A DNA stretch of 64,000 nucleotides from Actinomycetospora endophytica. GTDB lineage: Bacteria > Actinomycetota > Actinomycetes > Mycobacteriales > Pseudonocardiaceae. Location: positions 992,001 through 1,056,000 of the forward strand of contig NZ_JAJNDB010000001.1 in assembly GCF_021026375.1 (NCBI RefSeq), written 5' to 3'. Numbering within the stretch: position 1 is the first letter of the stretch; each line of letters begins with the position of its first letter. Both the position numbers and the translations under genes were made by a program. Shown here in pieces: positions 48,790 through 57,134 of this stretch. The notes under the pieces were generated by a model. That model was not told the DNA's origin, did not search any database, and saw only the letters and a list, made by a program, of their open reading frames with translations.

Positions 48790-49197
48790 TCAGCGCACGT
48801 AGGTCTCGCCACCGCCGGCGTTCACGTGCGCGGCGGCTACGGCGTTCGCCGCCATGGCGATCTTGTCGCGGATCTGCCAGACCCGGTTCGACCCGTCGAA
48901 GCGTCCGCACTCGTTCGCCAGATCCGAGAGCACCGAGTGCAGGCAGGCGCACGTGTTCACGATGCTGGTGATGCGGACCCGCACATCGGGCTTCGCCAGC
49001 AGGCGCAGCGACTGGATGTAGTGCAGTGCGAGTGCCGCGGTGGCCGCCACGCGCTCGTCGTCGGTCCACTCCCGATCGACCGATGACACGTCGAGCACGT
49101 GCTGATCCGGGACCCCGAAGAGCTCCCGGACGGCCGCGAACATCGGCGTTGTCTCGTCGTAGAGCGCCACCAGCTCGGCCGGCTTCTCCAGACACAT
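48790..49197 (-). CDS. Hypothetical protein
   Basis: A 135-residue all-helical soluble protein with several Cys (MCLEKP, VNTCACLHSVL, NECGRF). Looks genuine by codon bias. No family recognised. It converges on the RHH-like gene with a 4-bp gap, so the two are not an operon. Confidence 0.6.
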   Translation of the reverse strand: MCLEKPAELVALYDETTPMFAAVRELFGVPDQHVLDVSSVDREWTDDERVAATAALALHYIQSLRLLAKPDVRVRITSIVNTCACLHSVLSDLANECGRFDGSNRVWQIRDKIAMAANAVAAAHVNAGGGETYVR

Positions 49198-49387
49198 CTG
49201 CGCTTCCCCCTCGCGCGCCCGTCCGCCGCCGGGGACGCCACTCCGTCACTCGGCGGAGCGCTTCAACCTAACCGACCCACGGCCGAGTGACCTGATACGA
49301 CGACCCTCGGACGTCCGACCACTTGACGCGGCGACGAGTATGCGTACGCTGACTACGTATTACAAGCCGGTCCTCGGGGAGGCCGCC

Positions 49388-49747
49388 ATGCCGTCACTGC
49401 TCGCGCTCCAACTCGCCGCCGCGGACGCACCACCTGCCGGCGCCACGACGGACCGCACCGGGCTGATCGTGCTGGGGGTCCTGGTCGCCGCGGCCTTCGT
49501 CGCGATGTGGCGCGTCGTCATCCGACTCCTGCTCATCGCGCTGGTGGCGCTGGTCGTCATCGGTCTCGGCGTCGTGATGACCCCCGACCGCGCACCGGCC
49601 AACGTCCCGTCGACCTCGACGCCGCAGACGCCCCAGGCGCCGGCACCCACGTCGACGCCCAAGCCCGCGCCCACCACGACGGCCCCGAGACCGACGTCCC
49701 CGGCTCCGGCCCCGCCCGACCCGCAGCGCGCTGCCCAGAGCGGCTGA
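49388..49747 (+). CDS. Small membrane protein with Pro/Thr-rich tail
   Basis: A 119-residue protein. Two membrane helices (GLIVLGVLVAAAFVAMWRVV; LLLIALVALVVIGLGVVM) and a tail of about 45 residues rich in Thr, Pro and Ser (PQTPQAPAPTSTPKPAPTTT). GGGGAGG is well placed for the ATG at 49388. Function unknown. Confidence 0.65.
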   Translation: MPSLLALQLAAADAPPAGATTDRTGLIVLGVLVAAAFVAMWRVVIRLLLIALVALVVIGLGVVMTPDRAPANVPSTSTPQTPQAPAPTSTPKPAPTTTAPRPTSPAPAPPDPQRAAQSG

Positions 49748-49773
49748 CGCGACGTCCGGGATCCATTCAGTAC

Positions 49774-49802
49774 GTGACCGAGGTGTGACCGGAGCGTGAC
49801 CG
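49774..49802. promoter_or_regulatory. Three GTGACCG direct repeats at 11-bp spacing
   Basis: GTGACCG at 49774, 49785 and 49796, exactly 11 bp apart, 48-76 bp before the gene at 49850. The complement GGTCACG at 11-bp spacing resembles PhoP (PHO box) repeats, whose unit is near GTTCACC. Tandem binding of a response regulator is plausible. Confidence 0.45.
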
Positions 49803-49849
49803 GCCAACCCCGATGTCCAGCCCACGACGGTCCTGGAGGGGGAGAACCG

Positions 49850-50317
49850 ATGGGACGCCACACCCGACCCGAGGACGCTGAAGACGCCGGCGCCGGCGCC
49901 GCACCGACGGCCCGGCCGCGCCTGATCGTCACGATGCGAGCCGTCAACCCGCGGCCACCGCTGACCGCGACAACCGCCGTCGTCACGACCATGTCCGCGC
50001 CACCGCCGGCCCGGGGCGTGCTCGGCCCGACACCGGGGATTCCGCCGGCCCCGGTCATCGAGCCGATCGGACCACCCGCGGCGGTCGGGTGGCGCGGGCG
50101 CCGTGCCGGTCGACGTCAACAGGCGGAGGCCGAGGCGCTGGCCGCACGGATCGCCCGGGCCCAACGACGAGCCCGGCAGGTCGCGCTCTCCGGCGCGCCC
50201 GCACCGTCACCCGCCCTGACGCCCGGCCCGGCGCAGATCCCGGTGCCCCGGCCCGCCGACGACGCCGCCCCACCCTGGCGCTCGGAACTGCCGTCGCCGC
50301 GGGAGTCAGCCGGCTGA
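49850..50317 (+). CDS. Pro/Ala-rich hypothetical protein
   Basis: A 155-residue low-complexity protein: PTARPRLIVTMRAVNP, IPPAPVIEPIGPP, then a basic helix RGRRAGRRQQAEAEALAARIARAQRRA and a Pro-rich end. No signal peptide, no family recognised. A strong GGAGGGGGAG precedes the ATG, and three direct repeats lie upstream, which supports real expression. Its end overlaps the converging synthetase gene by 12 bp. Confidence 0.55.
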   Translation: MGRHTRPEDAEDAGAGAAPTARPRLIVTMRAVNPRPPLTATTAVVTTMSAPPPARGVLGPTPGIPPAPVIEPIGPPAAVGWRGRRAGRRQQAEAEALAARIARAQRRARQVALSGAPAPSPALTPGPAQIPVPRPADDAAPPWRSELPSPRESAG

Positions 50318-51916
50318 GCGCTCCTGGTCCCGGAGCACGTTCTTCTGGATCTTGCCGGTCGACGTCTTCGGCAGCTCACCGAACACCACGCGCTTCGGCG
50401 CCTTGTAGCGGGCGAGGTGGGTCCGGACGTGCTCGACGAGCGCGTCCGGCTCCACCTCCTCGCGCACGCTGACGTAGGCGACCGGGATCTCGCCCCAGCG
50501 CTCGTCGGGAGCGCCGACGACCGCCGACTCGATCACCGCCGGGTGGCTGTCCAGCACCCGCTCGACCTCGACCGACGCGATGTTCTCCCCACCGGAGATG
50601 ATCACGTCCTTGCTGCGGTCCCGGATCTCGACGTAGCCGTCGGGATGCACGACACCGAGGTCGCCGGTGCGGAACCAGCCCACGGCGTCGACCTCCGCCG
50701 TCGCCGCGGGATCGCGGTAGTAGCCGAGCATGACGTCGTTGCCCCGCAGCACCAGCTCGCCCATCGATTCGCCGTCGGCGGGCACGTCGTGGCCCGTCGT
50801 CTCGTCGACGACCCGCAGCCGCGCCGCGACGACGTTCCCGACGCCCTGCCGGGCCTGCAGCCGCGCGCGCTCCTCGCCGGAGAGCTCGTCCCACTCCGGG
50901 TGCCAGTCGTTGACGACGGCGGGTCCGTAGGTCTCGGTGAGTCCGTAGAGGTGGGTGACGTCCATGCCGAGGTCGCTCATGCGGGAGAGCAGCGTCGGCG
51001 ACGGCGGCGCGCCACCGGTGGCGACGGTGACCCGGTGGTCGAGCGCCGGACCGTCGGCGGTCGGGGCACCGGCGATCATCGTCAGGACGGTCGGCGCCGC
51101 GCAGAAGTGGGTGACCCCCTCGGTCCGCAGCAGGCGCCAGATCTCCTCCGCGTCGATCGCGCGCAGGCACACGTGGGTGCCACCCGCCGCGGTCACCGCC
51201 CACGGGAAGCACCAGCCGTCGCAGTGGAACATCGGCAGGGTCCACAGATACCGGGACTCCGGGGCGAGCCGCACGTGGAAGGCCATCGCGAGCGCCTGCA
51301 GGTAGGCCCCGCGGTGGTGGTACATCACGCCCTTGGGCCGCCCGGTGGTCCCGCTCGTGTAGTTGATCGCGAGCAGGCCCCGCTCGTCGGCCACCGGCAC
51401 CACGCTCGGCGCCGCCGACGCGAGCCGGTCCTCGTACTCCGCGCCCTCCACCAGCAGGGTCGCCCCGGTGCGCTCGGCGACGACGGTGGCGAGCTCGGCC
51501 AGCTCCGTCGTCGCGAGCATGACCCGCGCGCCGGAGTGCTCGACGATGTGGATCAGCTCGTCGGCGGAGAGCCTCGTGTTCAACGGCACCAGGACCGCGC
51601 CCGCGTAGGGCACGCCGTGGTGGGCCTCGAGCATGACGTGGCTGTTGGTCGCCAGCACCGCGACGCGGTCGCCCGGGTTCGCCCCGAGCGCGCCGACGAC
51701 CCCGGCGAGCCGGCGGGAGCGCTCCGCGAACTGCCGGTAGGTGAAGCGTCGCTCGACCGGCGACTCGCCCGTCGCCGAGCTCGCTCCGGGGTCGACGATC
51801 GCGGTGCGCTCGGCGAAGGCGTGCTCGGAGCGGTCGAGGAACGCGGTCGGCGTCAGTTCGGCGAACGTGAACGGTGCGGGCATCGGCGTGTTCGACATGA
51901 ACGGGCCGGTGGTCAC
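50306..51916 (-). CDS. Acyl-CoA synthetase (AMP-forming)
   Basis: A 536-residue adenylate-forming enzyme that activates carboxylic acids to CoA thioesters. A3 loop INYTSGTTGRPKGVMYHHRG, LPMFHCDGW, A5 HLYGLTETYGP, A7 GWFRTGDLGVVHPDGYVEIRDRSKDVIISGGENIASVEVE, and A10 KTSTGKIQKNVLR with the catalytic Lys. The MFHCDGW stretch is typical of medium-chain acyl/benzoate-like ligases of actinobacteria. GGGAGGACACC precedes the GTG start, and this outweighs an internal ATG 18 nt later. Confidence 0.92.
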   Translation of the reverse strand: MTTGPFMSNTPMPAPFTFAELTPTAFLDRSEHAFAERTAIVDPGASSATGESPVERRFTYRQFAERSRRLAGVVGALGANPGDRVAVLATNSHVMLEAHHGVPYAGAVLVPLNTRLSADELIHIVEHSGARVMLATTELAELATVVAERTGATLLVEGAEYEDRLASAAPSVVPVADERGLLAINYTSGTTGRPKGVMYHHRGAYLQALAMAFHVRLAPESRYLWTLPMFHCDGWCFPWAVTAAGGTHVCLRAIDAEEIWRLLRTEGVTHFCAAPTVLTMIAGAPTADGPALDHRVTVATGGAPPSPTLLSRMSDLGMDVTHLYGLTETYGPAVVNDWHPEWDELSGEERARLQARQGVGNVVAARLRVVDETTGHDVPADGESMGELVLRGNDVMLGYYRDPAATAEVDAVGWFRTGDLGVVHPDGYVEIRDRSKDVIISGGENIASVEVERVLDSHPAVIESAVVGAPDERWGEIPVAYVSVREEVEPDALVEHVRTHLARYKAPKRVVFGELPKTSTGKIQKNVLRDQERSAG

Positions 51917-51974
51917 GGTGTCCTCCCGCGGGGCGACGGTGCGCGGACCCCGAGCGTAGGACCCGCCGCCCGGA

Positions 51975-52793
51975 TCATGCCTGTTCGGCACTGCACCACC
52001 ACGTCGTGCGGGTCCCGACGGTGCCGCGCTCCATCGGCGCGCCGCACCGCGGGCAGGCCACGTCGCGCTGCCGGTGGGGGATCACCTCGCCGGTGTGCAC
52101 GCCGCCGTGCTTGATCGCCGCGCGGGTGGCCTTGCGGAGCACCCGGCGCAGTTCGTCGAGCTCGGGCTCGGAGAAGGTTCCCGACGGCCGGTGCGGGTCC
52201 ACCTTCGCCTGCCACAGCGTCTCGTCGGCGAGCAGGTTCCCGACGCCGGAGAGCACGGACTGGTCGAGCAGCCGCGCCTTGATCGGCGCGGTGCCCCGGC
52301 CGACCCGGGCCCGGAAATCGTCGCGGGAGATCTCGGCGGCGTCCGGGCCGAGGGCGTCGAGGTCGGGCTCGAGGCGCACCCGCCCGAGGCGACGCTTGTC
52401 GAAGAGCCGGAACGACCCGCCGTCGTCGAAGCTGACCGTGACCCGGTCCCATTCGTCCTTCTGCTTCTCCTCGGCCGACTTCTTCGGCAGCCCGCCGGCG
52501 AGCTCGCCCTCGCGCGCGCCGCCCGGCCCGGTGATCCGGACCCGTCCGCCCATCCCGAGGTGGACCCCGAGGTGCGGACCCGGATCGCCGTCGGCGGTGA
52601 CCGTCTCGCACCACATCGTCTTGCCGCGGCGGTGCGCCGCGACCAGCTTCCCGCCGACGAGGGCCTTGGCGATCTCGCCGGGGCGGTGCGGGCGGCAGAC
52701 GTAGGAGTCGGAGTCGTCGACGTCGGTGATCGTCCGGTCGAGGGCCTTCTCGAGCACCTGGCGGGCGTTCTCGACCTCGGGAAGCTCGGGCAC
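51975..52793 (-). CDS. Fpg/Nei family DNA glycosylase
   Basis: A 272-residue repair enzyme that removes oxidised bases. After the start codon come Pro2-Glu3 (PELPEVENAR), the catalytic pair. HLGMGGRVRI, the H2TH region (LLDQSVLSGVGNLLADETLWQAKVDPHRP) and the zinc-finger-like end CPRCGAPMERGTVGTRTTWWCSAEQ. The finger shows three Cys; where the fourth is expected (CxxC) there is CSAE, so zinc binding is uncertain. A lysine and Gly-rich insertion (GLPKKSAEEKQKDEW) is extra. Damage specificity open. Confidence 0.88.
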   Translation of the reverse strand: MPELPEVENARQVLEKALDRTITDVDDSDSYVCRPHRPGEIAKALVGGKLVAAHRRGKTMWCETVTADGDPGPHLGVHLGMGGRVRITGPGGAREGELAGGLPKKSAEEKQKDEWDRVTVSFDDGGSFRLFDKRRLGRVRLEPDLDALGPDAAEISRDDFRARVGRGTAPIKARLLDQSVLSGVGNLLADETLWQAKVDPHRPSGTFSEPELDELRRVLRKATRAAIKHGGVHTGEVIPHRQRDVACPRCGAPMERGTVGTRTTWWCSAEQA

Positions 52794-52943
52794 GTCCGGG
52801 TGTTCCCCGGCGGAGCGGTCCTCACGCGGCGGACACGGAGGGGAAGCGTGCGGTCACGGGCGGTGCGGAGGTCGCGCGCGCCACGTCCCCGGGGCGTGTC
52901 TTTAACGGTGTTGTTACCTCGGAACGGGACGCCAGGGGTGACA

Positions 52944-53405
52944 GTGTCGCCCGTGATCCCCGGTCCGCACGAGATGCTCGCGGTTGCGCTGGAGCAGGCC
53001 CGTCTCGGCGCGGCGGCCGGTGGCGTGCCCGTCGGGGGAGCGCTGTTCGCCGCGGACGGCACGCTGCTCGGCGCCGGGCACAACCGCCGGGTGCAGGACG
53101 GCGACCCCGCCACCCACGGCGAGACCGCCGCCTTCCGCGCCGCGGGCCGCCTCCCGCACTACGCGGGCACGACGATGGTCACGACGCTCTCGCCCTGCTT
53201 CTTCTGCGCCGGCCTGATCCGCCAGTTCCGCATCCCGCGCCTCGTCGTCGGGGAGGCCCGGAGCTTCGGCGGGCAGCACGAGTGGCTCGCCGAGCACGGC
53301 GTCGAGGTCACGGTGCTCGACGACCCGGAGTGCGCCGAGCTGATGAGCCGGTTCGCGGAGGAGTTCCCCGACATCTGGATCGAGGACATCGGCGGCCCGG
53401 AATGA
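52944..53405 (+). CDS. Cytosine deaminase-like nucleoside/base deaminase (yeast type)
   Basis: A 153-residue zinc deaminase. Zinc and catalytic residues: HGETAAF (His and Glu) and LSPCFFCAGL (two Cys). The C-terminal pattern VVGEARSFGG then PDIWIEDIGG follows fungal cytosine deaminase rather than TadA or the CodA hydrolase type. It should convert cytosine to uracil. A GTG 6 nt earlier is also possible; 52944 has the better spaced AGGGG. The NCS1 permease gene follows in 56 bp, forming a salvage pair. Confidence 0.85.
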   Translation: MSPVIPGPHEMLAVALEQARLGAAAGGVPVGGALFAADGTLLGAGHNRRVQDGDPATHGETAAFRAAGRLPHYAGTTMVTTLSPCFFCAGLIRQFRIPRLVVGEARSFGGQHEWLAEHGVEVTVLDDPECAELMSRFAEEFPDIWIEDIGGPE

Positions 53406-53461
53406 GCCGACACCACACGCCCTGAACCGTCCACCCCGAGACCCCGGAAACGGAGACCCGA

Positions 53462-54859
53462 GTGTCCATCGTCGACGAGCCCACCGACGTCGTCCTGCGC
53501 GACGGCGTCTACGGCGACCGCGTGGTCGCTGTCGAACCGGGTGGGGCGGAGTTCATCCCGCTCGCCGAGCGGCACGGGAAGCCCCGCCAGCTCTTCTGGA
53601 CGTGGTGCTCGCCCAACCTCGAGTTCGCGACGATCTTCGTCGGGGTGCTCGCGGTCAGCGCCTTCAGCCTCGGGTTCTGGGGCGCGGTCCTCGGGATCCT
53701 GGTGGGCACGGCGCTCGGGTCGCTGACCCACGGGCTGCTCTCGTCGCGCGGCCCCGCGGCGGGCGTGCCGATGATGGTGCTGTCGCGGCTCGGGTTCGGG
53801 TTCATCGGCAACGCGCTGCCGGCCGGGCTCAACGCGGTCGTCGGCGGCATCGGCTGGTTCGCGGTCAACAGCGTGTCCGGCGCGCTCGCGCTCTCGACCC
53901 TGACCGGCATGCCCGCCTGGCTGGGGCTGCTGATCGTCGCGCTGGTGCAGATCGGGGTGGCGCTGCTCGGGCACAACCTGATCCACGGTTTCGAGAAGGT
54001 CGTGCTCCCGGTGCTCGCCGTCGTCTTCGCGATCACCTCGGTGACGATCCTGACCCAGGTCGACCCATCCTTCGTCCCGACCGACGGCCAGCCGGCCGGG
54101 ACGACGGCGGGCTTCCTGCTGACCGTCGGCGCGACCTTCGGGTACGCCGCCGGCTGGAACCCCTACGCCACCGACTACACCCGCTACCTGCCGCGCGACG
54201 CCAGCCCGAAGGCCGTCGGCTGGGCCGCCGGGCTCGGGGTGTTCGTGCCCTGCCTGATCCTCGAGATCGTGGGCGCCGCGTCGGCCACCCTCGCCACCGA
54301 CCCGAACGCCACCCCGACCGCCGCGTTCACCGAGCACCTGCCCGGCTGGCTGGCCGCGCTGACGCTGCTGTGCATCGCGGTGGGCGCGGTCGCCGCGAAC
54401 GCGATCAACATCTACTCCGGGTCGATGTCGTTCGTCGCGCTCGGCATCCGGCTGCCGCTGACGCTGCGCCGCGCGCTCGCCGTCGGGATCTTCGGCGTGC
54501 TCGGCTTCGTCGTGGCGCTCTTCGGCCTGGCCGACGCGGGCGAGGCGTACGAGGGCTTCCTGCTGATCATCGCGTACTGGATCGGGCCGTGGCTCGCGGT
54601 CGTGTTCGTCGACTGGTACCTGCGCCGCGGTCAGGACACCGAGCCGCTGCTGTTCGACACGAGCCACCGCAACGTCGCCGGGCCGGTCGCGATGCTCGCC
54701 GGGATCGTCGTGTCGATCGTGCTGTTCTCGAACCAGACCTCGTTCACCGGCTTCGTCGCCCAGGCGGTGCCGCAGATCGGGGACATCGCCTTCGAGGTCG
54801 GCTTCGTCGTCGCGGCCGCCGTCTACTGGCTCATGCGGAGGTCGGCTCCGGCTCGGTGA
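53462..54859 (+). CDS. NCS1 family permease (cytosine/purine type)
   Basis: A 465-residue transporter with about 12 membrane segments. LEFATIFVGVLAVSAFSLGFWGAVLG at the first segments, MMVLSRLGFGFIGNALPA, GYAAGWNPYATDYTRYLPRDASP and the end FVVAAAVYWLMRRSAPA are NCS1 features. It imports nucleobases with protons or sodium. Following the cytosine deaminase gene, cytosine is the likely cargo. It ends 29 bp inside the converging TetR gene. Confidence 0.9.
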   Translation: MSIVDEPTDVVLRDGVYGDRVVAVEPGGAEFIPLAERHGKPRQLFWTWCSPNLEFATIFVGVLAVSAFSLGFWGAVLGILVGTALGSLTHGLLSSRGPAAGVPMMVLSRLGFGFIGNALPAGLNAVVGGIGWFAVNSVSGALALSTLTGMPAWLGLLIVALVQIGVALLGHNLIHGFEKVVLPVLAVVFAITSVTILTQVDPSFVPTDGQPAGTTAGFLLTVGATFGYAAGWNPYATDYTRYLPRDASPKAVGWAAGLGVFVPCLILEIVGAASATLATDPNATPTAAFTEHLPGWLAALTLLCIAVGAVAANAINIYSGSMSFVALGIRLPLTLRRALAVGIFGVLGFVVALFGLADAGEAYEGFLLIIAYWIGPWLAVVFVDWYLRRGQDTEPLLFDTSHRNVAGPVAMLAGIVVSIVLFSNQTSFTGFVAQAVPQIGDIAFEVGFVVAAAVYWLMRRSAPAR

Positions 54860-55520
54860 GCCGCAGCGCGAGGACCCCGTCGACCGCCGCCGCGACGGCG
54901 CCGGCGGGGTCCGCCGCGTCCCGGGCCGCCGTCTCCGCGACCCCGAGCCCCCGCAGCAGGGTCAGCGCGAACTCGGCGGCGACCGCGCCGGGCTCGAGGC
55001 GGCCATCGGGGTCGAACCACGTCCACATCCAGTGCAGCGAGCCGAACATCTGCAGGCTCCGCAGCCGCGCGTCCCCGGGCACGAAGGTGCCGTCGGCCTC
55101 GCCGTCGCGCAGCACACCGACGACGAGATCGCGGTAGGCGTCGCGCAGCGCCCGGGCGGACTCCATGCCCGGCCGGTCGACGAGACGGACCACCTCGCGC
55201 TGGAACGCGACGGTCGTCGCGGGCTCGTCGGCGGAGTAGCGGACGCCGGCGTGGACGAGCGCCGCGATCCGCTCCGCCGCCCCGGGGAGGCGCGCGAAGA
55301 GCGCGTTCGCCTCCGCGAGCCGGGTGCGCATGTAGCGCTCCTGGACCTCGGCGAGCATCCGGTCCTTGGTCCCGAAGTGGTGGACGATCGTGCCCTTGCT
55401 CATCCCGAGCTCGGCCGCGACGTCGGAGAAGTTCGCGCCGTCGTACCCCCGCTCGGCGACGTGCCGGGTGAACGTCCCGAGGATCTCCGAGCGCCGGCCG
55501 CCCCGCGCGTGGCCCGCCAT
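54831..55520 (-). CDS. TetR family regulator
   Basis: A 229-residue repressor. HTH: SEILGTFTRHVAERGYDGANFSDVAAELGMSKGTIVHHFGTKDRMLAEV. The ligand part has the helical QREVVRLVDRPGMESARALRDAYRDLVVGVL and LHWMWTWFDPDGRL, as in acyl-CoA-linked TetRs. It is divergent to the acid-degradation operon at 55611, with repeated ACTGACCGC stretches (55537-55562 region) in between, and likely represses it. Confidence 0.88.
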   Translation of the reverse strand: MAGHARGGRRSEILGTFTRHVAERGYDGANFSDVAAELGMSKGTIVHHFGTKDRMLAEVQERYMRTRLAEANALFARLPGAAERIAALVHAGVRYSADEPATTVAFQREVVRLVDRPGMESARALRDAYRDLVVGVLRDGEADGTFVPGDARLRSLQMFGSLHWMWTWFDPDGRLEPGAVAAEFALTLLRGLGVAETAARDAADPAGAVAAAVDGVLALRLTEPEPTSA

Positions 55521-55610
55521 GCCGGACTCCCTCGCTGACTGACCGCTTGCTCACTGACCGCACGTACGGGCAAAGTATGGCACGGCACCGGGCGGCGAGG
55601 AGGCGGCGCG

Positions 55611-57134
55611 ATGGACGAGGGCATCGGGGCATGGGTCGCCCGTCGGGCGGAGCGTTCGCCGGACGCCGTCGCGCTGGTCGACGGACCGACCGGCGCCCGC
55701 ACCTCCTACGCGGAGCTCGACGAGCGCGTCGGCGCGCGGGCGGGTCGGCTCGCCTCGCTCGGCGTCGGTCACGGGGACCGGGTGGCCCTGCTCGGGGAGA
55801 ACTCGACCGGGTACCTGGAGTGGCTCTTCGCGGCCGCCCGGCTCGGCGCGATCGCGGTACCGATCAACATGCGGCTCGCGGCGGCCGAGGTCGCGTACGT
55901 GCTCACCGACTCGGGCGCGGGCGTGCTGGTCCGCTCGACGGCGTTCGCCCCGCTCGCCGACGCCGGCTGCGCGCTGCTCACGACACCGCCGCAGCTCGTG
56001 GACGTCGCCGGAACCCCGGACGGGGCGGTGCGGCGCGAGCCCGAGCCGACGGCCGACCGCGGCGCCGAGCCCTGCGTGATCATGTACACGTCGGGGACCA
56101 CGGGACGCCCGAAGGGCGCGGTCCTCACCCACGACAACATGCTGTGGAACGCGATCAACATGCTCTCCGCCGGCCCGGGCATCGCCTCGACCGACGTGAC
56201 GATCGCCGCGGCGCCGCTGTTCCACATCGGGGCGCTGGGCCTCTCGGCGCTGCCGCTGATCTACGCGGGCGGCACCGTCGTCGTCGTGCCGTCGTTCGAC
56301 CCGGCCGGCTTCCTGGATCTCATGGCTGCCGAGCGGGTGACCACCCAGTTCCTCGTGCCCGCAATGTGGGCGGCACTGACCCGGGTGCCCGACCTCGACG
56401 ACCGCGCGTTCCCCGCGCTGCGCTTCGCGATCTCGGGCGGCGCCCCGTGCCCGGTGACCGTGATCGAGCGGTTCCTGGAACTGGGCTGGATCTTCACCGA
56501 GGGCTTCGGCATGACGGAGCTCTCGCCCTGTGCGCTGTTCCTCGACGCCGCCGACGTCGTCACCCACGCCGGCTCGGTCGGGCGGCCGTTCCTGCACGTG
56601 GACGCGCGCCTGGTCGACGAGGCGGGCGACGACGTGGCCGTCGGGGAGGTCGGCGAGCTGGTGCTGCGGGGCCCGACGGTGTTCGCCGGCTACTGGAACC
56701 GGCCGCAGGAGACCGCCGAAGCGATGCGTGGGGGCTGGTTCCACTCCGGCGATCTCGGCACCCGCGACGACCGCGGCTTCGTCACCCTCGTCGACCGCAA
56801 GAAGGACATGATCATCACGGGAGGGGAGAATGTGTACCCGGTCGAGGTCGAACAGGTGCTGCACCGGCACCCGGGGGTCGCCGACGTCGCCGTCGTCGGC
56901 GTCGGGGACCCGCAGTGGGGCGAGGCGGTGCTCGCCGTCGTCGTGCCCGCGGACCCGGCCGCGCCGCCCCCGTCCGACGAGGTCATCGCCTTCGCACGGG
57001 CACGGATCGCCCACTTCAAGGCGCCCCGGCGGGTGGAGGTCGTCGAGGAGCTGCCGCGCAACGCCACCGGCAAGCTGCTCAAGCGGGTGCTGCGGGAGCG
57101 GTTCGCCGGGTCGGCCGCGGCAGTCTCGCGGTGA
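55611..57134 (+). CDS. AMP-dependent acyl-CoA synthetase
   Basis: A 507-residue ligase: IMYTSGTTGRPKGAVLTHDN, APLFHIGALG, GFGMTELSP, GWFHSGDLGTRDDRGFVTLVDRKKDMIITGGENVYPVEVE and NATGKLLKRVL with the catalytic Lys. It starts the four-gene unit that also holds two acyl-CoA dehydrogenases and an LLM enzyme, so it should activate the pathway acid. Stop overlaps the next GTG (GTGA). Confidence 0.9.
   Translation: MDEGIGAWVARRAERSPDAVALVDGPTGARTSYAELDERVGARAGRLASLGVGHGDRVALLGENSTGYLEWLFAAARLGAIAVPINMRLAAAEVAYVLTDSGAGVLVRSTAFAPLADAGCALLTTPPQLVDVAGTPDGAVRREPEPTADRGAEPCVIMYTSGTTGRPKGAVLTHDNMLWNAINMLSAGPGIASTDVTIAAAPLFHIGALGLSALPLIYAGGTVVVVPSFDPAGFLDLMAAERVTTQFLVPAMWAALTRVPDLDDRAFPALRFAISGGAPCPVTVIERFLELGWIFTEGFGMTELSPCALFLDAADVVTHAGSVGRPFLHVDARLVDEAGDDVAVGEVGELVLRGPTVFAGYWNRPQETAEAMRGGWFHSGDLGTRDDRGFVTLVDRKKDMIITGGENVYPVEVEQVLHRHPGVADVAVVGVGDPQWGEAVLAVVVPADPAAPPPSDEVIAFARARIAHFKAPRRVEVVEELPRNATGKLLKRVLRERFAGSAAAVSR

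Noticed and set aside
48516-49197. RHH-like protein and neighbour as a toxin-antitoxin pair
   Set aside because: The genes converge rather than forming an operon, and the 135-residue protein shows no toxin motif.
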